Numbered from the stretch's first letter, positions 45,146-54,983 are shown. The stretch: 64,000 nucleotides of DNA from Perlucidibaca sp. (GCA_023265995.1 JAHFSA010000006.1:152005-216004); one strand, 5' to 3'. Notes: generated by a model from the letters alone, not told the origin. Numbers and translations are program-made.

Positions 45146-45823
45146 ATGATGCGCATCAACGACTGGCCAGCCGAGGAAAGGCCGCGGGAAAAGCTCTTCG
45201 CCCAGGGCGCGGCGGCGCTGAGCAATGCCGAACTGCTGGCCTTGCTGGTCGGTCACGGCCAGGCCGGCCTCAATGCCGTCGATCTGGCACGCGTCGCGCT
45301 CGCCCATTTCGGCAGCCTGCGCAAACTGCTCGATGCCCCTCCCGCCCGTCTCGCCGCCCTGCCCGGCTGGGGTCCGGCGCGCGCCGCCCGCCTGCGCGCG
45401 GTGGTCGAGCTGAGCCGGCGCCAGCTCGGCGAGGACCTGCACCGTCAGGACAAGCTGCGCAGCCCGGCCGATACCCGCGACTTCCTGCGCGCGCGTCTGC
45501 GCGGCTACGACCACGAGGTCTTCGCCGTGCTCTTTCTCGACAACCAGCACCGTGTCATCACTTACGAGGAACTGTTCACCGGCACGCTGGACAGCTGCTC
45601 GGTGCATCCGCGCGAAGTGGTCAAGCGCTCGCTGGCGCACGGCGCCGGAGCCGTGATCTTCGCCCACAACCACCCGTCCGGGGTCGCCGAACCCTCCGGC
45701 GCCGACCGCCAGATCACGCGGCGGCTGCAGGAGGCGCTGGCATTGGTGGAGGTGCGCACGCTGGACCATCTCGTCATAGGCGATGGCGAGCCGGTGTCGT
45801 TCGCCGAACGCGGCTGGCTCTAA
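45146..45823 (+). CDS. radC: RadC family JAMM-domain protein
   Basis: 225 residues. The N-terminal helix-hairpin-helix part ([16 protein letters not shown]) is followed by the MPN/JAMM metal domain with His-Asn-His-Pro-Ser-Gly-x5-Ser-Gly-Ala-Asp, intact for zinc binding, and Asp-His-Leu-Val-Ile-Gly. The old link to DNA repair is doubtful; the function is uncertain. Two adjacent ATG codons (45146 and 45149) follow a purine-rich site. Divergent from coaBC. Confidence 0.93.
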   Translation: MMRINDWPAEERPREKLFAQGAAALSNAELLALLVGHGQAGLNAVDLARVALAHFGSLRKLLDAPPARLAALPGWGPARAARLRAVVELSRRQLGEDLHRQDKLRSPADTRDFLRARLRGYDHEVFAVLFLDNQHRVITYEELFTGTLDSCSVHPREVVKRSLAHGAGAVIFAHNHPSGVAEPSGADRQITRRLQEALALVEVRTLDHLVIGDGEPVSFAERGWL

Positions 45824-45842
45824 CGCGGGACTGCCGGAGCGA

Positions 45843-46523
45843 TCAGGGCTCCGACCACATGCGCAGCAGGTTGTGATAGACGCCGGTGAGCTGCACGGCC
45901 TCGGTCTCGGCGCCGTCCTTGCCGTTCAGGCGCTGAATGGCGATATCGAGGTCGAACAGGATGGTGCGCTGGGCATCCGAACGCACCAGGCTCTGCAGCC
46001 AGAAGAACGAGGCCAGGCGGGCGCCGCGCGTGACCGGCGCGACATGGTGCAGGCTCGATGCCGGGTAGAGCACCATGCTGCCGGCCGCGAGCTTGACGCG
46101 GTGCATGCCGTAGGTGTCTTCGATGGTCAGCTCGCCGCCGTCATAGCTGGCCGGATCGGCCAGGAACAGCGTGGCGGAAAGATCGGTGCGCAGGCGCTCG
46201 CCGCTGCCGGGCAGGCTGCGAATGGCATTGTCGACATGGGTGCCGAAGGCCTGGCCACCCTCGTAGCGGTTGAACAGCGGCGGGAACACGCGCTGCGGCA
46301 GCGCGGCCGACATGAACAGGGCGTTGCGGCCGAGCGCGGAGAGCACGATGTCGCCCAGCTCGCGCGCTTCCGCCGACTGCTCGGGCAGCTGCTGGTTGTT
46401 CTTGGCGCGCGCCGACTGGTAGCCGGCGGTGACTCGTCCATCGACCCAGTCGGCCACGGCGAGACGGGTCTGGAAGTAGTGCACCTGATCGGCGCTGAGA
46501 ACATCCGGAATCTGCAGCAGCAT
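45843..46523 (-). CDS. Fe(II)/2-oxoglutarate PKHD-type hydroxylase (PiuC/YbiX-like)
   Basis: 226 residues, a 2OG-Fe(II) dioxygenase. Iron ligands His96-x-Asp98 (Gly-Thr-His-Val-Asp-Asn) and His159, and the 2OG-binding Arg169 in Pro-Val-Thr-Arg-Gly-Ala-Arg, match the PKHD pattern. It starts with [10 protein letters not shown], the usual PKHD N-terminus, which is why 46523 is chosen over 46559. Relatives often sit beside TonB siderophore receptors and respond to iron; none is present here. Substrate unknown. Confidence 0.93.
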   Translation of the reverse strand: MLLQIPDVLSADQVHYFQTRLAVADWVDGRVTAGYQSARAKNNQQLPEQSAEARELGDIVLSALGRNALFMSAALPQRVFPPLFNRYEGGQAFGTHVDNAIRSLPGSGERLRTDLSATLFLADPASYDGGELTIEDTYGMHRVKLAAGSMVLYPASSLHHVAPVTRGARLASFFWLQSLVRSDAQRTILFDLDIAIQRLNGKDGAETEAVQLTGVYHNLLRMWSEP

Positions 46524-46624
46524 GACGATACTCGCGTGATGGCGTTCATGCCGGGCCATGACGGCCCGGCAGTCCCGGATATTAGCGCGAAAACGAGTTA
46601 TCGAGAAGCAATCTCATTTGCCCG

Positions 46625-47200
46625 TCAGAGCATCATGCGATCCGGCATCTGCTGCCATTCCACGGCATCGACCCAGGCCGGGTGCGCCGGCTCGGTGAAG
46701 ATGAACACCGCCAGCAGGCCGGCGAGCAGGATGATCCTGAGCAGGCCGTCGCCCGGACGCGGCAGCGCCAGACCCGCCAGCGCGGCATGCGTGGGACCGA
46801 CCTCGGCGCGGCGATGATCGCGCAGAAGCCAGGCCGCCAGCAGCAGCACTGCCGCCACCAGCGCCCAGCCACCGCCGAAGAGCAGGCCGATGCTGAGCAT
46901 GAGCCCGACCAGCACGGGGCCGGGCATGATGTCGCTGAGCCAGACCGCGAGCACGGCGGAGAACATCAGCATCCACACGCTGAGGGCGAGCACGAAGACC
47001 CGGGTCATGACCCAGACGCTGCCGCCGATGCGGTATTCGCCGGCATAGAGCGGACGACGCGCCCAGTACAGCGCGAGCGCCAGCGGGCCGGCGAGCAGTA
47101 ACAGGCCGACCCAGGCCAGCGGGGAATTCATCTGGCGGCGCTCGGCATCCTGGTACAGCCAGATGGCGAGTGCGGCCAGCGTCAGCATCAATGCAACCAT
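46625..47200 (-). CDS. Hypothetical multi-span membrane protein
   Basis: A 191-residue inner-membrane protein of unrecognised family with about five hydrophobic segments (roughly residues 3-16, 27-46, 66-87, 93-125 and 152-170), separated by Arg-rich cytoplasmic loops (Arg-Arg-Gln; Arg-Asp-His-Arg-Arg). The C-terminal 20 residues are polar, with two Trp. AGGATAG lies before the start. It is on the same strand as the RND operon, after its terminator, so probably a separate unit. No function can be proposed. Confidence 0.65.
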   Translation of the reverse strand: MVALMLTLAALAIWLYQDAERRQMNSPLAWVGLLLLAGPLALALYWARRPLYAGEYRIGGSVWVMTRVFVLALSVWMLMFSAVLAVWLSDIMPGPVLVGLMLSIGLLFGGGWALVAAVLLLAAWLLRDHRRAEVGPTHAALAGLALPRPGDGLLRIILLAGLLAVFIFTEPAHPAWVDAVEWQQMPDRMML

Positions 47201-47239
47201 GAACTATCCTGCCTCATGCAAAAGGACATGCTGGAAATG

Positions 47240-47277
47240 ACAACGGGGTCGCCCGCGACCTGCGCCAGCGACCCCGT
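47240..47277 (-). terminator. Probable terminator of the second RND operon
   Basis: A perfect 10-bp stem, ACGGGGTCGC (47243-47252) with GCGACCCCGT (47268-47277), across a 15-base loop. On the minus strand it is followed by TGTCATTTCC, a weak T-tract. It lies 18 bases after the pump stop codon. Confidence 0.6.
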
Positions 47278-47294
47278 CGGGTGGTGCGCCGCCG

Positions 47295-50200
47295 TCAGGC
47301 CTCGCCTGTCGGCTCCACGACTTCCGCCGCTGCGACCGCCTCGACCTTGCCCCTGGCCGCGCCGTTCGCCGAAGCATAATCGCGACCGAGGTAGAGGTAC
47401 ATGGCCGGCACCACGAAGAGCGTGAACAGCGTGCCTATGGTCATGCCGGTGGCGATCACCAGACCCATGGAGAAGCGCGCCGCCGCACCCGGACCGGTGG
47501 CGATCAGCAGCGGCAGCATGGCCAGCACCAGCGCCGCCGTCGTCATCAGCACCGGACGCAGACGGATCGAAGCGGCCTCCTCGATGGCCTGGCGCTTGGC
47601 CCTGCCCTGCTTCTGCAGCTGATTGGCGAACTCGACAATGAGAATGCCGTGCTTGGCGATCACACCGATCAGCGTCACCAGACCGACCTGGGTGTAGATG
47701 TTGATGCTCGCACCCGGGATCTGGAAGAACGCCGCGATATTGAGGAACAACAGCGCGCCGCAGATCGACATGGGCACCGTGACCAGCATGATGATGGGGT
47801 CGCGGAACGACTCGAACTGCGCCGCCAGCACCAGGTAGATGATCACCAGCGCGAAGAAGAAGGTGAGCACCAGCGCCGAGCCTTCGGTCTTGTACTGACG
47901 CGACTGACCGGCATAGTCGATGCTGTAGTCCTTGGGCAGCACTTCCGCCGAGGCCTGTTCCAGCACCGCGATGGCCTCGCCCAGGGTCACGCCCGGACGC
48001 GGCACACCCGACAGCGTCACCGCATTGAGCTGCTGGAAGCGGTTCAGCGCCTGCGGCTGCACGGTCTCGCGCAGGGTCACCACGGTCGACAGCGGAATCA
48101 GCTCGCCGGCCGCCGTGCGCGTGTAGTACTGCGACAGCTGAGCGGGGTTGAGACGCTCGCTGCGCTGCACCTGCGGAATCACCTTGTAGGAGCGCGACTC
48201 CATGCTGAAGCGGTTGGCATAGCCACCGGAGAGCATGGCCGACATGTCGGCCGCCAGCGTGTTCATGTTGATGCCGAGCAGCGCCGCCTTCTCGCGGTCG
48301 ACATCGACCTTGACCTGCGGCTTGTCGATCTTCAGGTCGCTCTGCATGAAGATGAACTTCTTGCTCGCCATGGCCTTCGCCAGCACCTCGTTGGAGGCCT
48401 CCAGCATGGCCTGCGGCGAGGCCGTGCTGCTGACGATGAACTCGACCGGCATGCCGCCGCCACCGCTGGGCAGGGACGGCGGCGCGAACACCGCGTTCTG
48501 CAGGCCGGCGACGCTGCCGGCCTTGGCGGTGACATCGGTCAGCACGTCCTTGGTGGTGCGCTCGCGCTCGGTCCAGGGCTTCATGACGATGCCGGAGATG
48601 GCGGTGTTGCTGCCCACGGCGGAGCCGCCGCCACCGACGCCATTGAGCAGGAAGTAGTTCTCCTTCTCGGGGATGGCATTGGCAATCCTGGTCAGCTCGT
48701 CGGTGAACGAGGTCAGGTAGTCCAGCGACGAGAACGAGTCGCTCTGCGAGAAGATCAGGAAGAAGCCCTGATCCTCTTCCGGCGCCAGTTCGGTCGGCGA
48801 GGTCTTGAACAGGAAGAAGCAGGACACCAGCACGATGGCGCCGAAGGTGGCGATGACATGCTTGTCCTCCAGGGCGCCATGGAGCTTGCCCTGGTAGCTC
48901 AGCCGCATCTTCTCGAACTTCGCGTCGAGCCAGTGCGCGAAACGGTTGCCCTTCTCCTCTTCCTGCGACTGCAGCAGCTTCGCCGACATCATCGGCGACA
49001 GCGTCAGCGCGATGATGCCGGAGAGCAGCACGGCCCCGGCCAGGGTGAAGGCGAACTCGACGAAGAGCGTGCCGGTGAGGCCGCCGAGGAAGCCGATCGG
49101 CAGATACACCGCGACCAGGGTGATGGTCATCGCGATCACCGGGCCGAGCAGCTCGCGCGCACCCTTGATGGCGGCATCGAAGGGTTTCATGCCCTCCTCG
49201 ATGTGGCGATGGATGTTCTCCAGCACGATGATGGCGTCGTCGACCACCATGCCGATGGCGAGCACCATGGCGAGCAGCGTCAGCAGGTTGATCGAGAAGC
49301 CCATCAGCGACATCAGGAAGCAGGCGCCGATCATCGACAGCGGCACCGTCACCGCCGGAATCAGCACGCTGCGCATGGAGCCGAGGAACAGATAGATCAC
49401 CACGATGACGATGACGATGGCCTCGATCAGCGTCTTGATGACCTCGTGGATGGCGTCCTGGATGTAGCGCGTCGAGTCATAGGGGATGTTGGCCTGCAGA
49501 CCCTGCGGCAGCTGCGCGATGATCTGCGGCCAGACGTTGTCGCGGATGTTCTTGATGACATCCAGCGAGTTGGCGTCGGGCGCGATTTCTATGCCCATGA
49601 AGGTCGCGCTCTTGCCGTTGAACGAGACCTCGGTGCTGTAGTTCTCCGAGCCCAGCACGACGTTGGCGACGTCACCGAGGCGGATGATGGAGTCGCCCTG
49701 GGCGCGCACCACCAGCGCCTTGAACTGCTCCGGCGTGTTGAGGTCGGTGGCCGCGGTGAGATCGACCTGGACCATGGAGCCCTTGGTCGTGCCCAGCGCC
49801 GCCAGCACGTTGTTGTTGCGCAACGCGGTGTAGATGTCGCTGGCGGTGACACCGAGCGCTGCCATGCGGTCAGGCTGCATCCAGATGCGCATGGCGAAGG
49901 TGCGGTCGCCGAGGATGCGCGCGCGCTGCACGCCGGGCACGGTGGCCAGTCTGGGCTCGACCACGCGCACCAGGTAATCGGTGATCTGGTTGTTGTCGAG
50001 AATGTCGGAGTAGAACGACAGGTACATGGCCGCCGTGGTGTCACCCACCGACAGCTCCACGGTCGGATCTTCCGAAGCCTCGGGCAGCTGGTTGCGCAGC
50101 TTGTTGACCTTGGCCGCGATCTGCGTGAGCGCCTGGTTGGGGTCATAGTCCAGACGCAGGTAGACCTGGATCGAGCTGACCCCGGAAATGCTGGTCGACT

Positions 50201-50441
50201 TGATGTAGTCGATGCCCTGGGCGGAAGCGATCTCGCGCTCCAGCGGCGTGGTGATGAAGCCCTGGATGAGGTCGGCATCGGCGCCCACGTAGACCGTGGT
50301 GACGTTGACGACCGCGTTCTGCAGCTCGGGATACTGGCGCACGTTGAGGTCGAACGCTGACTTCATCCCGAGCAGCAGGATCATCAGGCTGACCACCATC
50401 GCCAGTACCGGGCGCTTGATGAAGATATCGGTGAATTTCAT
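47295..50441 (-). CDS. RND multidrug efflux permease (second system)
   Basis: A 1048-residue, full-length HAE1-family inner-membrane drug/proton antiporter. The start is Phe-Thr-Asp-Ile-Phe-Ile-Lys-Arg-Pro-Val-Leu-Ala-Met-Val. The TM4 proton pair is Asp401-Asp402 (Met-Val-Val-Asp-Asp-Ala-Ile-Ile), and the TM10 segment is Gly-Ile-Leu-Ile-Val-Glu-Phe-Ala-Asn. It is more like the MexW/MexK-type subgroup than the AcrB-like pump at 4850, judging by its N-terminal segment. It follows its adaptor gene by 14 bases. Operon order is TetR, outer-membrane channel, adaptor, pump, the reverse of the first system. Confidence 0.96.
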   Translation of the reverse strand: MKFTDIFIKRPVLAMVVSLMILLLGMKSAFDLNVRQYPELQNAVVNVTTVYVGADADLIQGFITTPLEREIASAQGIDYIKSTSISGVSSIQVYLRLDYDPNQALTQIAAKVNKLRNQLPEASEDPTVELSVGDTTAAMYLSFYSDILDNNQITDYLVRVVEPRLATVPGVQRARILGDRTFAMRIWMQPDRMAALGVTASDIYTALRNNNVLAALGTTKGSMVQVDLTAATDLNTPEQFKALVVRAQGDSIIRLGDVANVVLGSENYSTEVSFNGKSATFMGIEIAPDANSLDVIKNIRDNVWPQIIAQLPQGLQANIPYDSTRYIQDAIHEVIKTLIEAIVIVIVVIYLFLGSMRSVLIPAVTVPLSMIGACFLMSLMGFSINLLTLLAMVLAIGMVVDDAIIVLENIHRHIEEGMKPFDAAIKGARELLGPVIAMTITLVAVYLPIGFLGGLTGTLFVEFAFTLAGAVLLSGIIALTLSPMMSAKLLQSQEEEKGNRFAHWLDAKFEKMRLSYQGKLHGALEDKHVIATFGAIVLVSCFFLFKTSPTELAPEEDQGFFLIFSQSDSFSSLDYLTSFTDELTRIANAIPEKENYFLLNGVGGGGSAVGSNTAISGIVMKPWTERERTTKDVLTDVTAKAGSVAGLQNAVFAPPSLPSGGGGMPVEFIVSSTASPQAMLEASNEVLAKAMASKKFIFMQSDLKIDKPQVKVDVDREKAALLGINMNTLAADMSAMLSGGYANRFSMESRSYKVIPQVQRSERLNPAQLSQYYTRTAAGELIPLSTVVTLRETVQPQALNRFQQLNAVTLSGVPRPGVTLGEAIAVLEQASAEVLPKDYSIDYAGQSRQYKTEGSALVLTFFFALVIIYLVLAAQFESFRDPIIMLVTVPMSICGALLFLNIAAFFQIPGASINIYTQVGLVTLIGVIAKHGILIVEFANQLQKQGRAKRQAIEEAASIRLRPVLMTTAALVLAMLPLLIATGPGAAARFSMGLVIATGMTIGTLFTLFVVPAMYLYLGRDYASANGAARGKVEAVAAAEVVEPTGEA

Positions 50442-50455
50442 GGTCGGGCCCCGGG

Positions 50456-51595
50456 TCAGCTTTCGTCTGGCGTCGGATTCGCCTGCGCAGACGGTTTCAC
50501 CGTGTTGTTGATGATCACGTGACTGTCGTTCTGCAGCTTGAGCAGACCGCTGGTCGCCACCTGCTCACCGGCCTTGAGGCCGTCGCTGATCACCACCAGG
50601 TCGCCGCGGTTCTCGCCGGTCTTGATGAAGCGGCGACGCACCACGAGCTGATCCTCGTCCTTGCCCTCGGCATTCTTGCCCTTGATCTTCTGGATGACGT
50701 AGACCGAGTTGCCGTAGGGGTTGTAGCTGACCGCCGTGAGCGGCACCACGACCACGTCGCGATGGTCGGCGAGGCCGATGCTGGCACGCGCGAACAGACC
50801 CGGACGCAGGGAGCCCTCGGCATTGGCGAAGCGGGCGCGGACCTTGAAGTTGCGGGTCTTGCTGTCGACCAGCGGCTCTATCGCCGCGACCTCGCCGCTG
50901 AAGCTGCGGCCGGCCTGCGAATCGACCGTGGCGGTCACGGTCTGACCCACGGCGACACTGGCGAGGTCCTGCTCGGGCAGCGTGAAGTCGACGAAGACCG
51001 GATCCAGCGCCTGCAGGGTCACGATCGGCGTGCCCGGGCTCAGATACTGGCCGATGTTGACCTGGCGGATGCCGAGCTGACCGCTGAACGGCGCCCGGAT
51101 GACCTTCTGATCCAGCTTGGCGCGCTGGCCGTCGGCGGCCGAACGGGCCGCGCTGTAGTCAGCCTGGGCGCGATCGAGCTCCGACTTGGAGATGGCTTCG
51201 AGCTTGTACAGGCGCTCGAGGCGACCGAACTCGGACTTGGCCAGCGTGGCCTGGGCCTGCAGGCGCTGCAGGTCGGCCTGCTCGCTGCCGGCCGACAGCG
51301 TCACCAGCAGATCGCCCTTCTTCACCTTGGCACCGGAATCGAAATGCAGGGCCGCGACTATGCCCGCCGACTCGGTGGTGACATCGGCGCCATTGCTCGC
51401 CACCACGGTGCCGACGCCGCTCAGGCTGGAGGTCCAGCTCTCGCTCGCCGCCGTCGCCGACGACACCGTCGCCGGCGGTATCGGCATATGGTCGAAGTAC
51501 TGGTTCATCATCTTGCCGCCGACCCACTTGAAGCCGAAGACGCCCCCGAAGACAGCCCCGGTGATGATCAGCATCCAAAACATGCGCTTGTTCAT
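50456..51595 (-). CDS. RND efflux periplasmic adaptor (second system)
   Basis: A 379-residue membrane-fusion protein anchored by an N-terminal transmembrane helix (about residues 4-25) rather than a lipid; no lipobox Cys is present. Lipoyl halves lie near residues 75-100 (Gly-Ala-Lys-Val-Lys-Lys-Gly-Asp-Leu-Leu-Val) and 165-190, flanking a coiled-coil hairpin (about 105-165). A beta-barrel and membrane-proximal domain follow (Leu-Arg-Pro-Gly-Leu-Phe-Ala-Arg-Ala). Resembles MexH/MdtA-type adaptors. It lies between the channel and pump genes with short gaps. Confidence 0.93.
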   Translation of the reverse strand: MNKRMFWMLIITGAVFGGVFGFKWVGGKMMNQYFDHMPIPPATVSSATAASESWTSSLSGVGTVVASNGADVTTESAGIVAALHFDSGAKVKKGDLLVTLSAGSEQADLQRLQAQATLAKSEFGRLERLYKLEAISKSELDRAQADYSAARSAADGQRAKLDQKVIRAPFSGQLGIRQVNIGQYLSPGTPIVTLQALDPVFVDFTLPEQDLASVAVGQTVTATVDSQAGRSFSGEVAAIEPLVDSKTRNFKVRARFANAEGSLRPGLFARASIGLADHRDVVVVPLTAVSYNPYGNSVYVIQKIKGKNAEGKDEDQLVVRRRFIKTGENRGDLVVISDGLKAGEQVATSGLLKLQNDSHVIINNTVKPSAQANPTPDES

Positions 51596-51622
51596 GACGA
51601 TTCCTGGTTCAAAAGTGGCGGA

Positions 51623-53044
51623 TCAAGGGGTCTGGGCAGCAGCCGCTGCGGGCGTGCCGGCAACCGACACGGCAGCCGGCTCTGCAACCGGCTCGGTCGC
51701 TGGCGCCGGCGTCAGCAGCTGGTCGATGGCGGCGAGGTCATCCGGGCTCAGCAGACCGACTTCCTGCTTCAGCTGCAGGGTCTTGAGCACGCTGTCATAG
51801 CGGCTCTGGTCCAGATTGCGGCGGGCCTGCACGGTATTCGACTGGGCATTGAGCACATCGGTGATGGTGCGCTTGCCGGCCTCGTAGCCGTAGCGGGTGG
51901 CCTGCTCGGCGGCCTGCGCCGAATCGGCGGCGCGCTGGTAGGCCGCGGCCTGGGCGCGCGCGGTTTCGACATCGCGGACGAGGCGGCGGGTGTCGCGCAG
52001 CAGCTCGCGCTCGACACGGTCACGCTCGGCATCGGCGGCACGCAGACGCGCCTGGGCTTCGCGCACCTTGCTGCGGCCGGCACCACTGGAGAACAGCGGC
52101 GCCTTGATCTCGACACCGACCACGGTACTGTTGGACTCCGAGCCCACACGCGACTCGGAGCCGTCCTGACGGCTGTGGCTGGCGACCAGATCGACGACAG
52201 GCAGGGCTTCGGAGCGACGGCTCTCGACATCGGCACGCGCCACCTCATGGCTGGCCAGCGCCTGACGCCAGGCCGGACTGTTTTCCCTGGCGCGCGCCAC
52301 CCAGACCTCGGGATCAGTGCTGTCCAGCATCGGCAGCCGGGCCGTGGGCGCCAGCACGGAGAGCGGCGCGCGGCCGTTGCCGGTGGTCTCGTCGAGGGCA
52401 TCCTGCGCTGCTTCCACATCCTGCCGGGCCGAAAGCAGACGGGCCTGGGCCAGGTCATCACGCGCCTGCGCTTCCTTGAGGTCGGTGCCGGGCACCAGCT
52501 GCACCTCATAGCGCTTGCGGGTATCGCTCAGCGACTTGCGCACGGCATCGGCCTCGGCACTGGCCAGATTGAGCTCGTTGCCGGCCTTGAGCACGCCGAG
52601 ATAGCGCTCGGCGACACGCGAGATCAGCGCCTGGCTGCGCTGCACATAACCCAGTTCGGCCTGCTGGTCGCGCGCATCGGCGCGACGGCCACGGGCCAGC
52701 CAGTCATAGCGGAATACCGGCTGACGCAGCTCGACCCCGGCATTCCAGCTGTTGTAGCGCTCCTGGAAGCCGGTCGCCGAGAACGGCGTGCTGACCACTT
52801 CCGAATCGGTGTTGTTGTAGCTGCCCGAGGCATCGACTCGCGGCAGGCGCGTGGCGCGCTCCTGCACACCGGCCTCGCGATCGGCATCACGCGTGGCCGC
52901 GGCCGCGACCGCCACCGGGTCAGTGGCCTGGGCACGTTGCCATGCCTCGCTCAGGGTCATGGCCCCGGCTGCGGGCGCCGCACCGGCCATGAGCAGGGCC
53001 AGCAGCGCAGGCCGCAGCTCAGCAGGGGTTCGGGCAAAGCTCAT
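51623..53044 (-). CDS. TolC-type outer-membrane efflux protein (second system)
   Basis: A 473-residue exported TolC-family channel. A signal peptide (about 1-28, Ala-Gly-Ala) precedes Met-Thr-Leu-Ser-Glu-Ala-Trp. Two OEP repeats follow, with long Ala/Arg-rich helices, the segment Gln-Pro-Val-Phe-Arg-Tyr-Asp, and Leu-Asn-Ala-Gln-Ser-Asn-Thr near residue 405. A Pro/Ala-rich C-terminal tail of about 30 residues is extra. Unlike the channel of the first system it is not a lipoprotein. Its start lies inside the TetR gene (26-base overlap), so its translation is coupled to the repressor's. Confidence 0.92.
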   Translation of the reverse strand: MSFARTPAELRPALLALLMAGAAPAAGAMTLSEAWQRAQATDPVAVAAAATRDADREAGVQERATRLPRVDASGSYNNTDSEVVSTPFSATGFQERYNSWNAGVELRQPVFRYDWLARGRRADARDQQAELGYVQRSQALISRVAERYLGVLKAGNELNLASAEADAVRKSLSDTRKRYEVQLVPGTDLKEAQARDDLAQARLLSARQDVEAAQDALDETTGNGRAPLSVLAPTARLPMLDSTDPEVWVARARENSPAWRQALASHEVARADVESRRSEALPVVDLVASHSRQDGSESRVGSESNSTVVGVEIKAPLFSSGAGRSKVREAQARLRAADAERDRVERELLRDTRRLVRDVETARAQAAAYQRAADSAQAAEQATRYGYEAGKRTITDVLNAQSNTVQARRNLDQSRYDSVLKTLQLKQEVGLLSPDDLAAIDQLLTPAPATEPVAEPAAVSVAGTPAAAAAQTP

Positions 53045-53750
53045 GAAAAACCTCCGTACGGATACGCGAAATCAGGTTGTCGAGGGCGGCGCCATCGGCA
53101 GGATCGACCAGGGGCTGCCAGGCCAGGCCATTGAGCAGGTGCTGCATGTGCCGGCAGAGCAGGAGATAGGGTTGATGGATGTTGTAGTGATCGAGCGTGC
53201 CGTCGGCATGGACCAGGTTGTGAAAGCCCATGGCCATGGTCCAGCAGCCGGTCGAGATCTGCTCGGGATTGAGCCCGCGCGGATCCAGGTCACCACAGGC
53301 GATGGCCTCGTTGACGATGCCCAGGACACTGTCGCAAAGCGGCTGTGAAGCCTCGTAATGGGCCTCGCGACGCTTGCTGCTGGCAGCATTCCAGACCACC
53401 TCGCACTGCGCGTACTGGGCAATGCGGAAATGCTCGGGATAACGGTTGACGAAAATCGTGTCGGCGACCGTGATGGCGAACATGCGGTCGCGTGTCGAGG
53501 CCTGCCAGTCGGCCGCGCGCCGGAACAGCTCGGCCTGGTGCACCACGCTCTCGGTGGTCAGCGCCAGCAGCAGGTCTTCCTTGCAGGCGAAGTGCTGATA
53601 GAGCGTGCCCATGGCGTGCTCGCTCTCCTCCGCCAGCCGCGCCATCTGCAGATTGAGCAAACCGTCGCGCACGATGAGCTCGCGTGCCTTGTTCAGCAGC
53701 AGCTGTTCGCGTTCCTGCAATTGCCGGGCGCGGCGCTCTTTCGTGCCCAT
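53019..53750 (-). CDS. TetR family regulator of the second RND system
   Basis: 243 residues. N-terminal HTH at about 15-62 (Leu-Leu-Asn-Lys-Ala-Arg-Glu-Leu, Met-Gly-Thr-Leu-Tyr-Gln-His-Phe-x-x-Lys-Glu-Asp-Leu). The ligand-binding domain is longer than usual and contains several Cys and Trp residues. It heads the operon TetR-channel-adaptor-pump and overlaps the channel gene by 26 bases, so it probably autoregulates. A 5+5 inverted repeat at 53773-53783 overlaps the predicted promoter and is the best operator candidate. Confidence 0.88.
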   Translation of the reverse strand: MGTKERRARQLQEREQLLLNKARELIVRDGLLNLQMARLAEESEHAMGTLYQHFACKEDLLLALTTESVVHQAELFRRAADWQASTRDRMFAITVADTIFVNRYPEHFRIAQYAQCEVVWNAASSKRREAHYEASQPLCDSVLGIVNEAIACGDLDPRGLNPEQISTGCWTMAMGFHNLVHADGTLDHYNIHQPYLLLCRHMQHLLNGLAWQPLVDPADGAALDNLISRIRTEVFHELCPNPC

Positions 53751-53772
53751 CTGCCTATCCTGAATGAAACAG

Positions 53773-53808
53773 GAATCAGATTCTGAACAAGATTCACTTT
53801 TCCTGCAA
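53773..53808 (-). promoter_or_regulatory. Promoter and candidate operator of the second RND operon
   Basis: On the minus strand, TTGCAG (53803-53808), 17 bases, CAGAAT (53780-53785). The perfect inverted repeat GAATC-A-GATTC at 53773-53783 overlaps the -10 and start region. TGAAT/ATTCA arms lie farther out (53761-53765 and 53792-53796), nearly symmetric about the same centre. Confidence 0.5.
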
Positions 53809-53826
53809 GTGCTCAGGAAATGAACA

Positions 53827-54888
53827 TCAGCGGCGCTTCACCAGACCATCGTCGAGCAGCTGCTGGAAGTGTTCGCAGACCGCCTCGCGGACATCGCGAT
53901 AGCGTATGCCCAGACCTTCGCGGCTGCGCGAATTGTCGAAGGCGATCGGGTAGCCCATGTTGCGCCAGACGAAATCGCGGGTGTAACCGTAGAACGGCGC
54001 CACCAGCCAGAACAGGATCTTGGGCACCGGCATGCGCGGGAACGGATAGCTGTTGCCGAAACGCTGGCGCAGCGCCGCCGCCATGTCGAGCAGGCTGAGA
54101 GTGTCGCCGCAGAGTATGTAGCGGCCGTTGGCGGTCGGCGTGAAACCGGCGCGCACATGCGCCTCGGCAACATCGCGCACATCGACGAGGCCGTTCCACA
54201 TGCGCGGCGCACCGAACTTCAGGGTGCCGTCGCCGAACTGCTGCAGCGTGGTGATACTGGCCGAGATGCTGTTGGTGGTCAGCGCCGGCCCCATGACCAG
54301 ACCCGGGTTGATGCAGACCAGATCCCAGCGCGACTGCTTCTTCTGCAGCGCCCAGGCTTCCTGCTCGGCCACCGTCTTGGAGTACAGATAGGGCTGATGG
54401 TCAACGCTGCTGGTGGTGTTCCAGTGGCTTTCGTCAAAAACCCGGGACGGCACCTGCAGAATGTCGACATTGTCGCCGTAGGTCGCCGCCACGCTCGAGG
54501 TCAGCACCACGCGCCGGACCGTCGGCGTGCGCTCGACCGAACCGAGGACATTGCGCGTGCCCTCCAGCGCCGGCCGCACCAGCGCCTCGTGGGCATCGCT
54601 GAAGCCGGTGATGACAAATGGCGAGGCGGTATGGATGACCAGTTCGCAGCCCGTCATGGCGACATCGAAGGCACCCTCGTCGAGCAGGTCGGCCTTGAAC
54701 AGCTTGAGCGTGCCGCTGCTGCCGGCGGCGACCTTCTCCAGATGCGCCACGCTGGACTTCTTCGCCGGATCGCGCACGGTGGCATGCACGACGTGGCCGG
54801 CCTCCAGCAGCAATCTGACGATCCAGCCGGCGACATAGCCACTGGCGCCGGTGACCAGAATCGGGGCCTGGGAATTGATGACCGTCAT
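53827..54888 (-). CDS. NAD(P)-dependent SDR, dihydroflavonol-4-reductase-like (copy 1)
   Basis: A 353-residue extended SDR of the aldehyde reductase/dihydroflavonol-4-reductase group. Cofactor motif Val-Thr-Gly-Ala-Ser-Gly-Tyr-Val-Ala-Gly-Trp, then Ala-Thr-Val-Arg-Asp, Thr-Ala-Ser-Pro-Phe, the catalytic Ser-Ser-Val...Tyr-x-x-x-Lys (Tyr-Ser-Lys), and Ile-Asn-Pro-Gly-Leu-Val-Met-Gly-Pro. It probably reduces a carbonyl of an unknown, perhaps lipophilic, substrate. Start at the ATG 54888, with GGAG upstream; the in-frame GTG at 54894 is less likely. Closely related to the product of 60810-61886 in inverted orientation. Confidence 0.88.
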   Translation of the reverse strand: MTVINSQAPILVTGASGYVAGWIVRLLLEAGHVVHATVRDPAKKSSVAHLEKVAAGSSGTLKLFKADLLDEGAFDVAMTGCELVIHTASPFVITGFSDAHEALVRPALEGTRNVLGSVERTPTVRRVVLTSSVAATYGDNVDILQVPSRVFDESHWNTTSSVDHQPYLYSKTVAEQEAWALQKKQSRWDLVCINPGLVMGPALTTNSISASITTLQQFGDGTLKFGAPRMWNGLVDVRDVAEAHVRAGFTPTANGRYILCGDTLSLLDMAAALRQRFGNSYPFPRMPVPKILFWLVAPFYGYTRDFVWRNMGYPIAFDNSRSREGLGIRYRDVREAVCEHFQQLLDDGLVKRR

Positions 54889-54983
54889 GAACACGCTCCG
54901 GCAGCATTGTGGGCAATGCCGGCCAGTATGTTCCCGTCATTTCATGTCGTCGAGGTGACAGCGACGAACGAACGACCGCAGTC

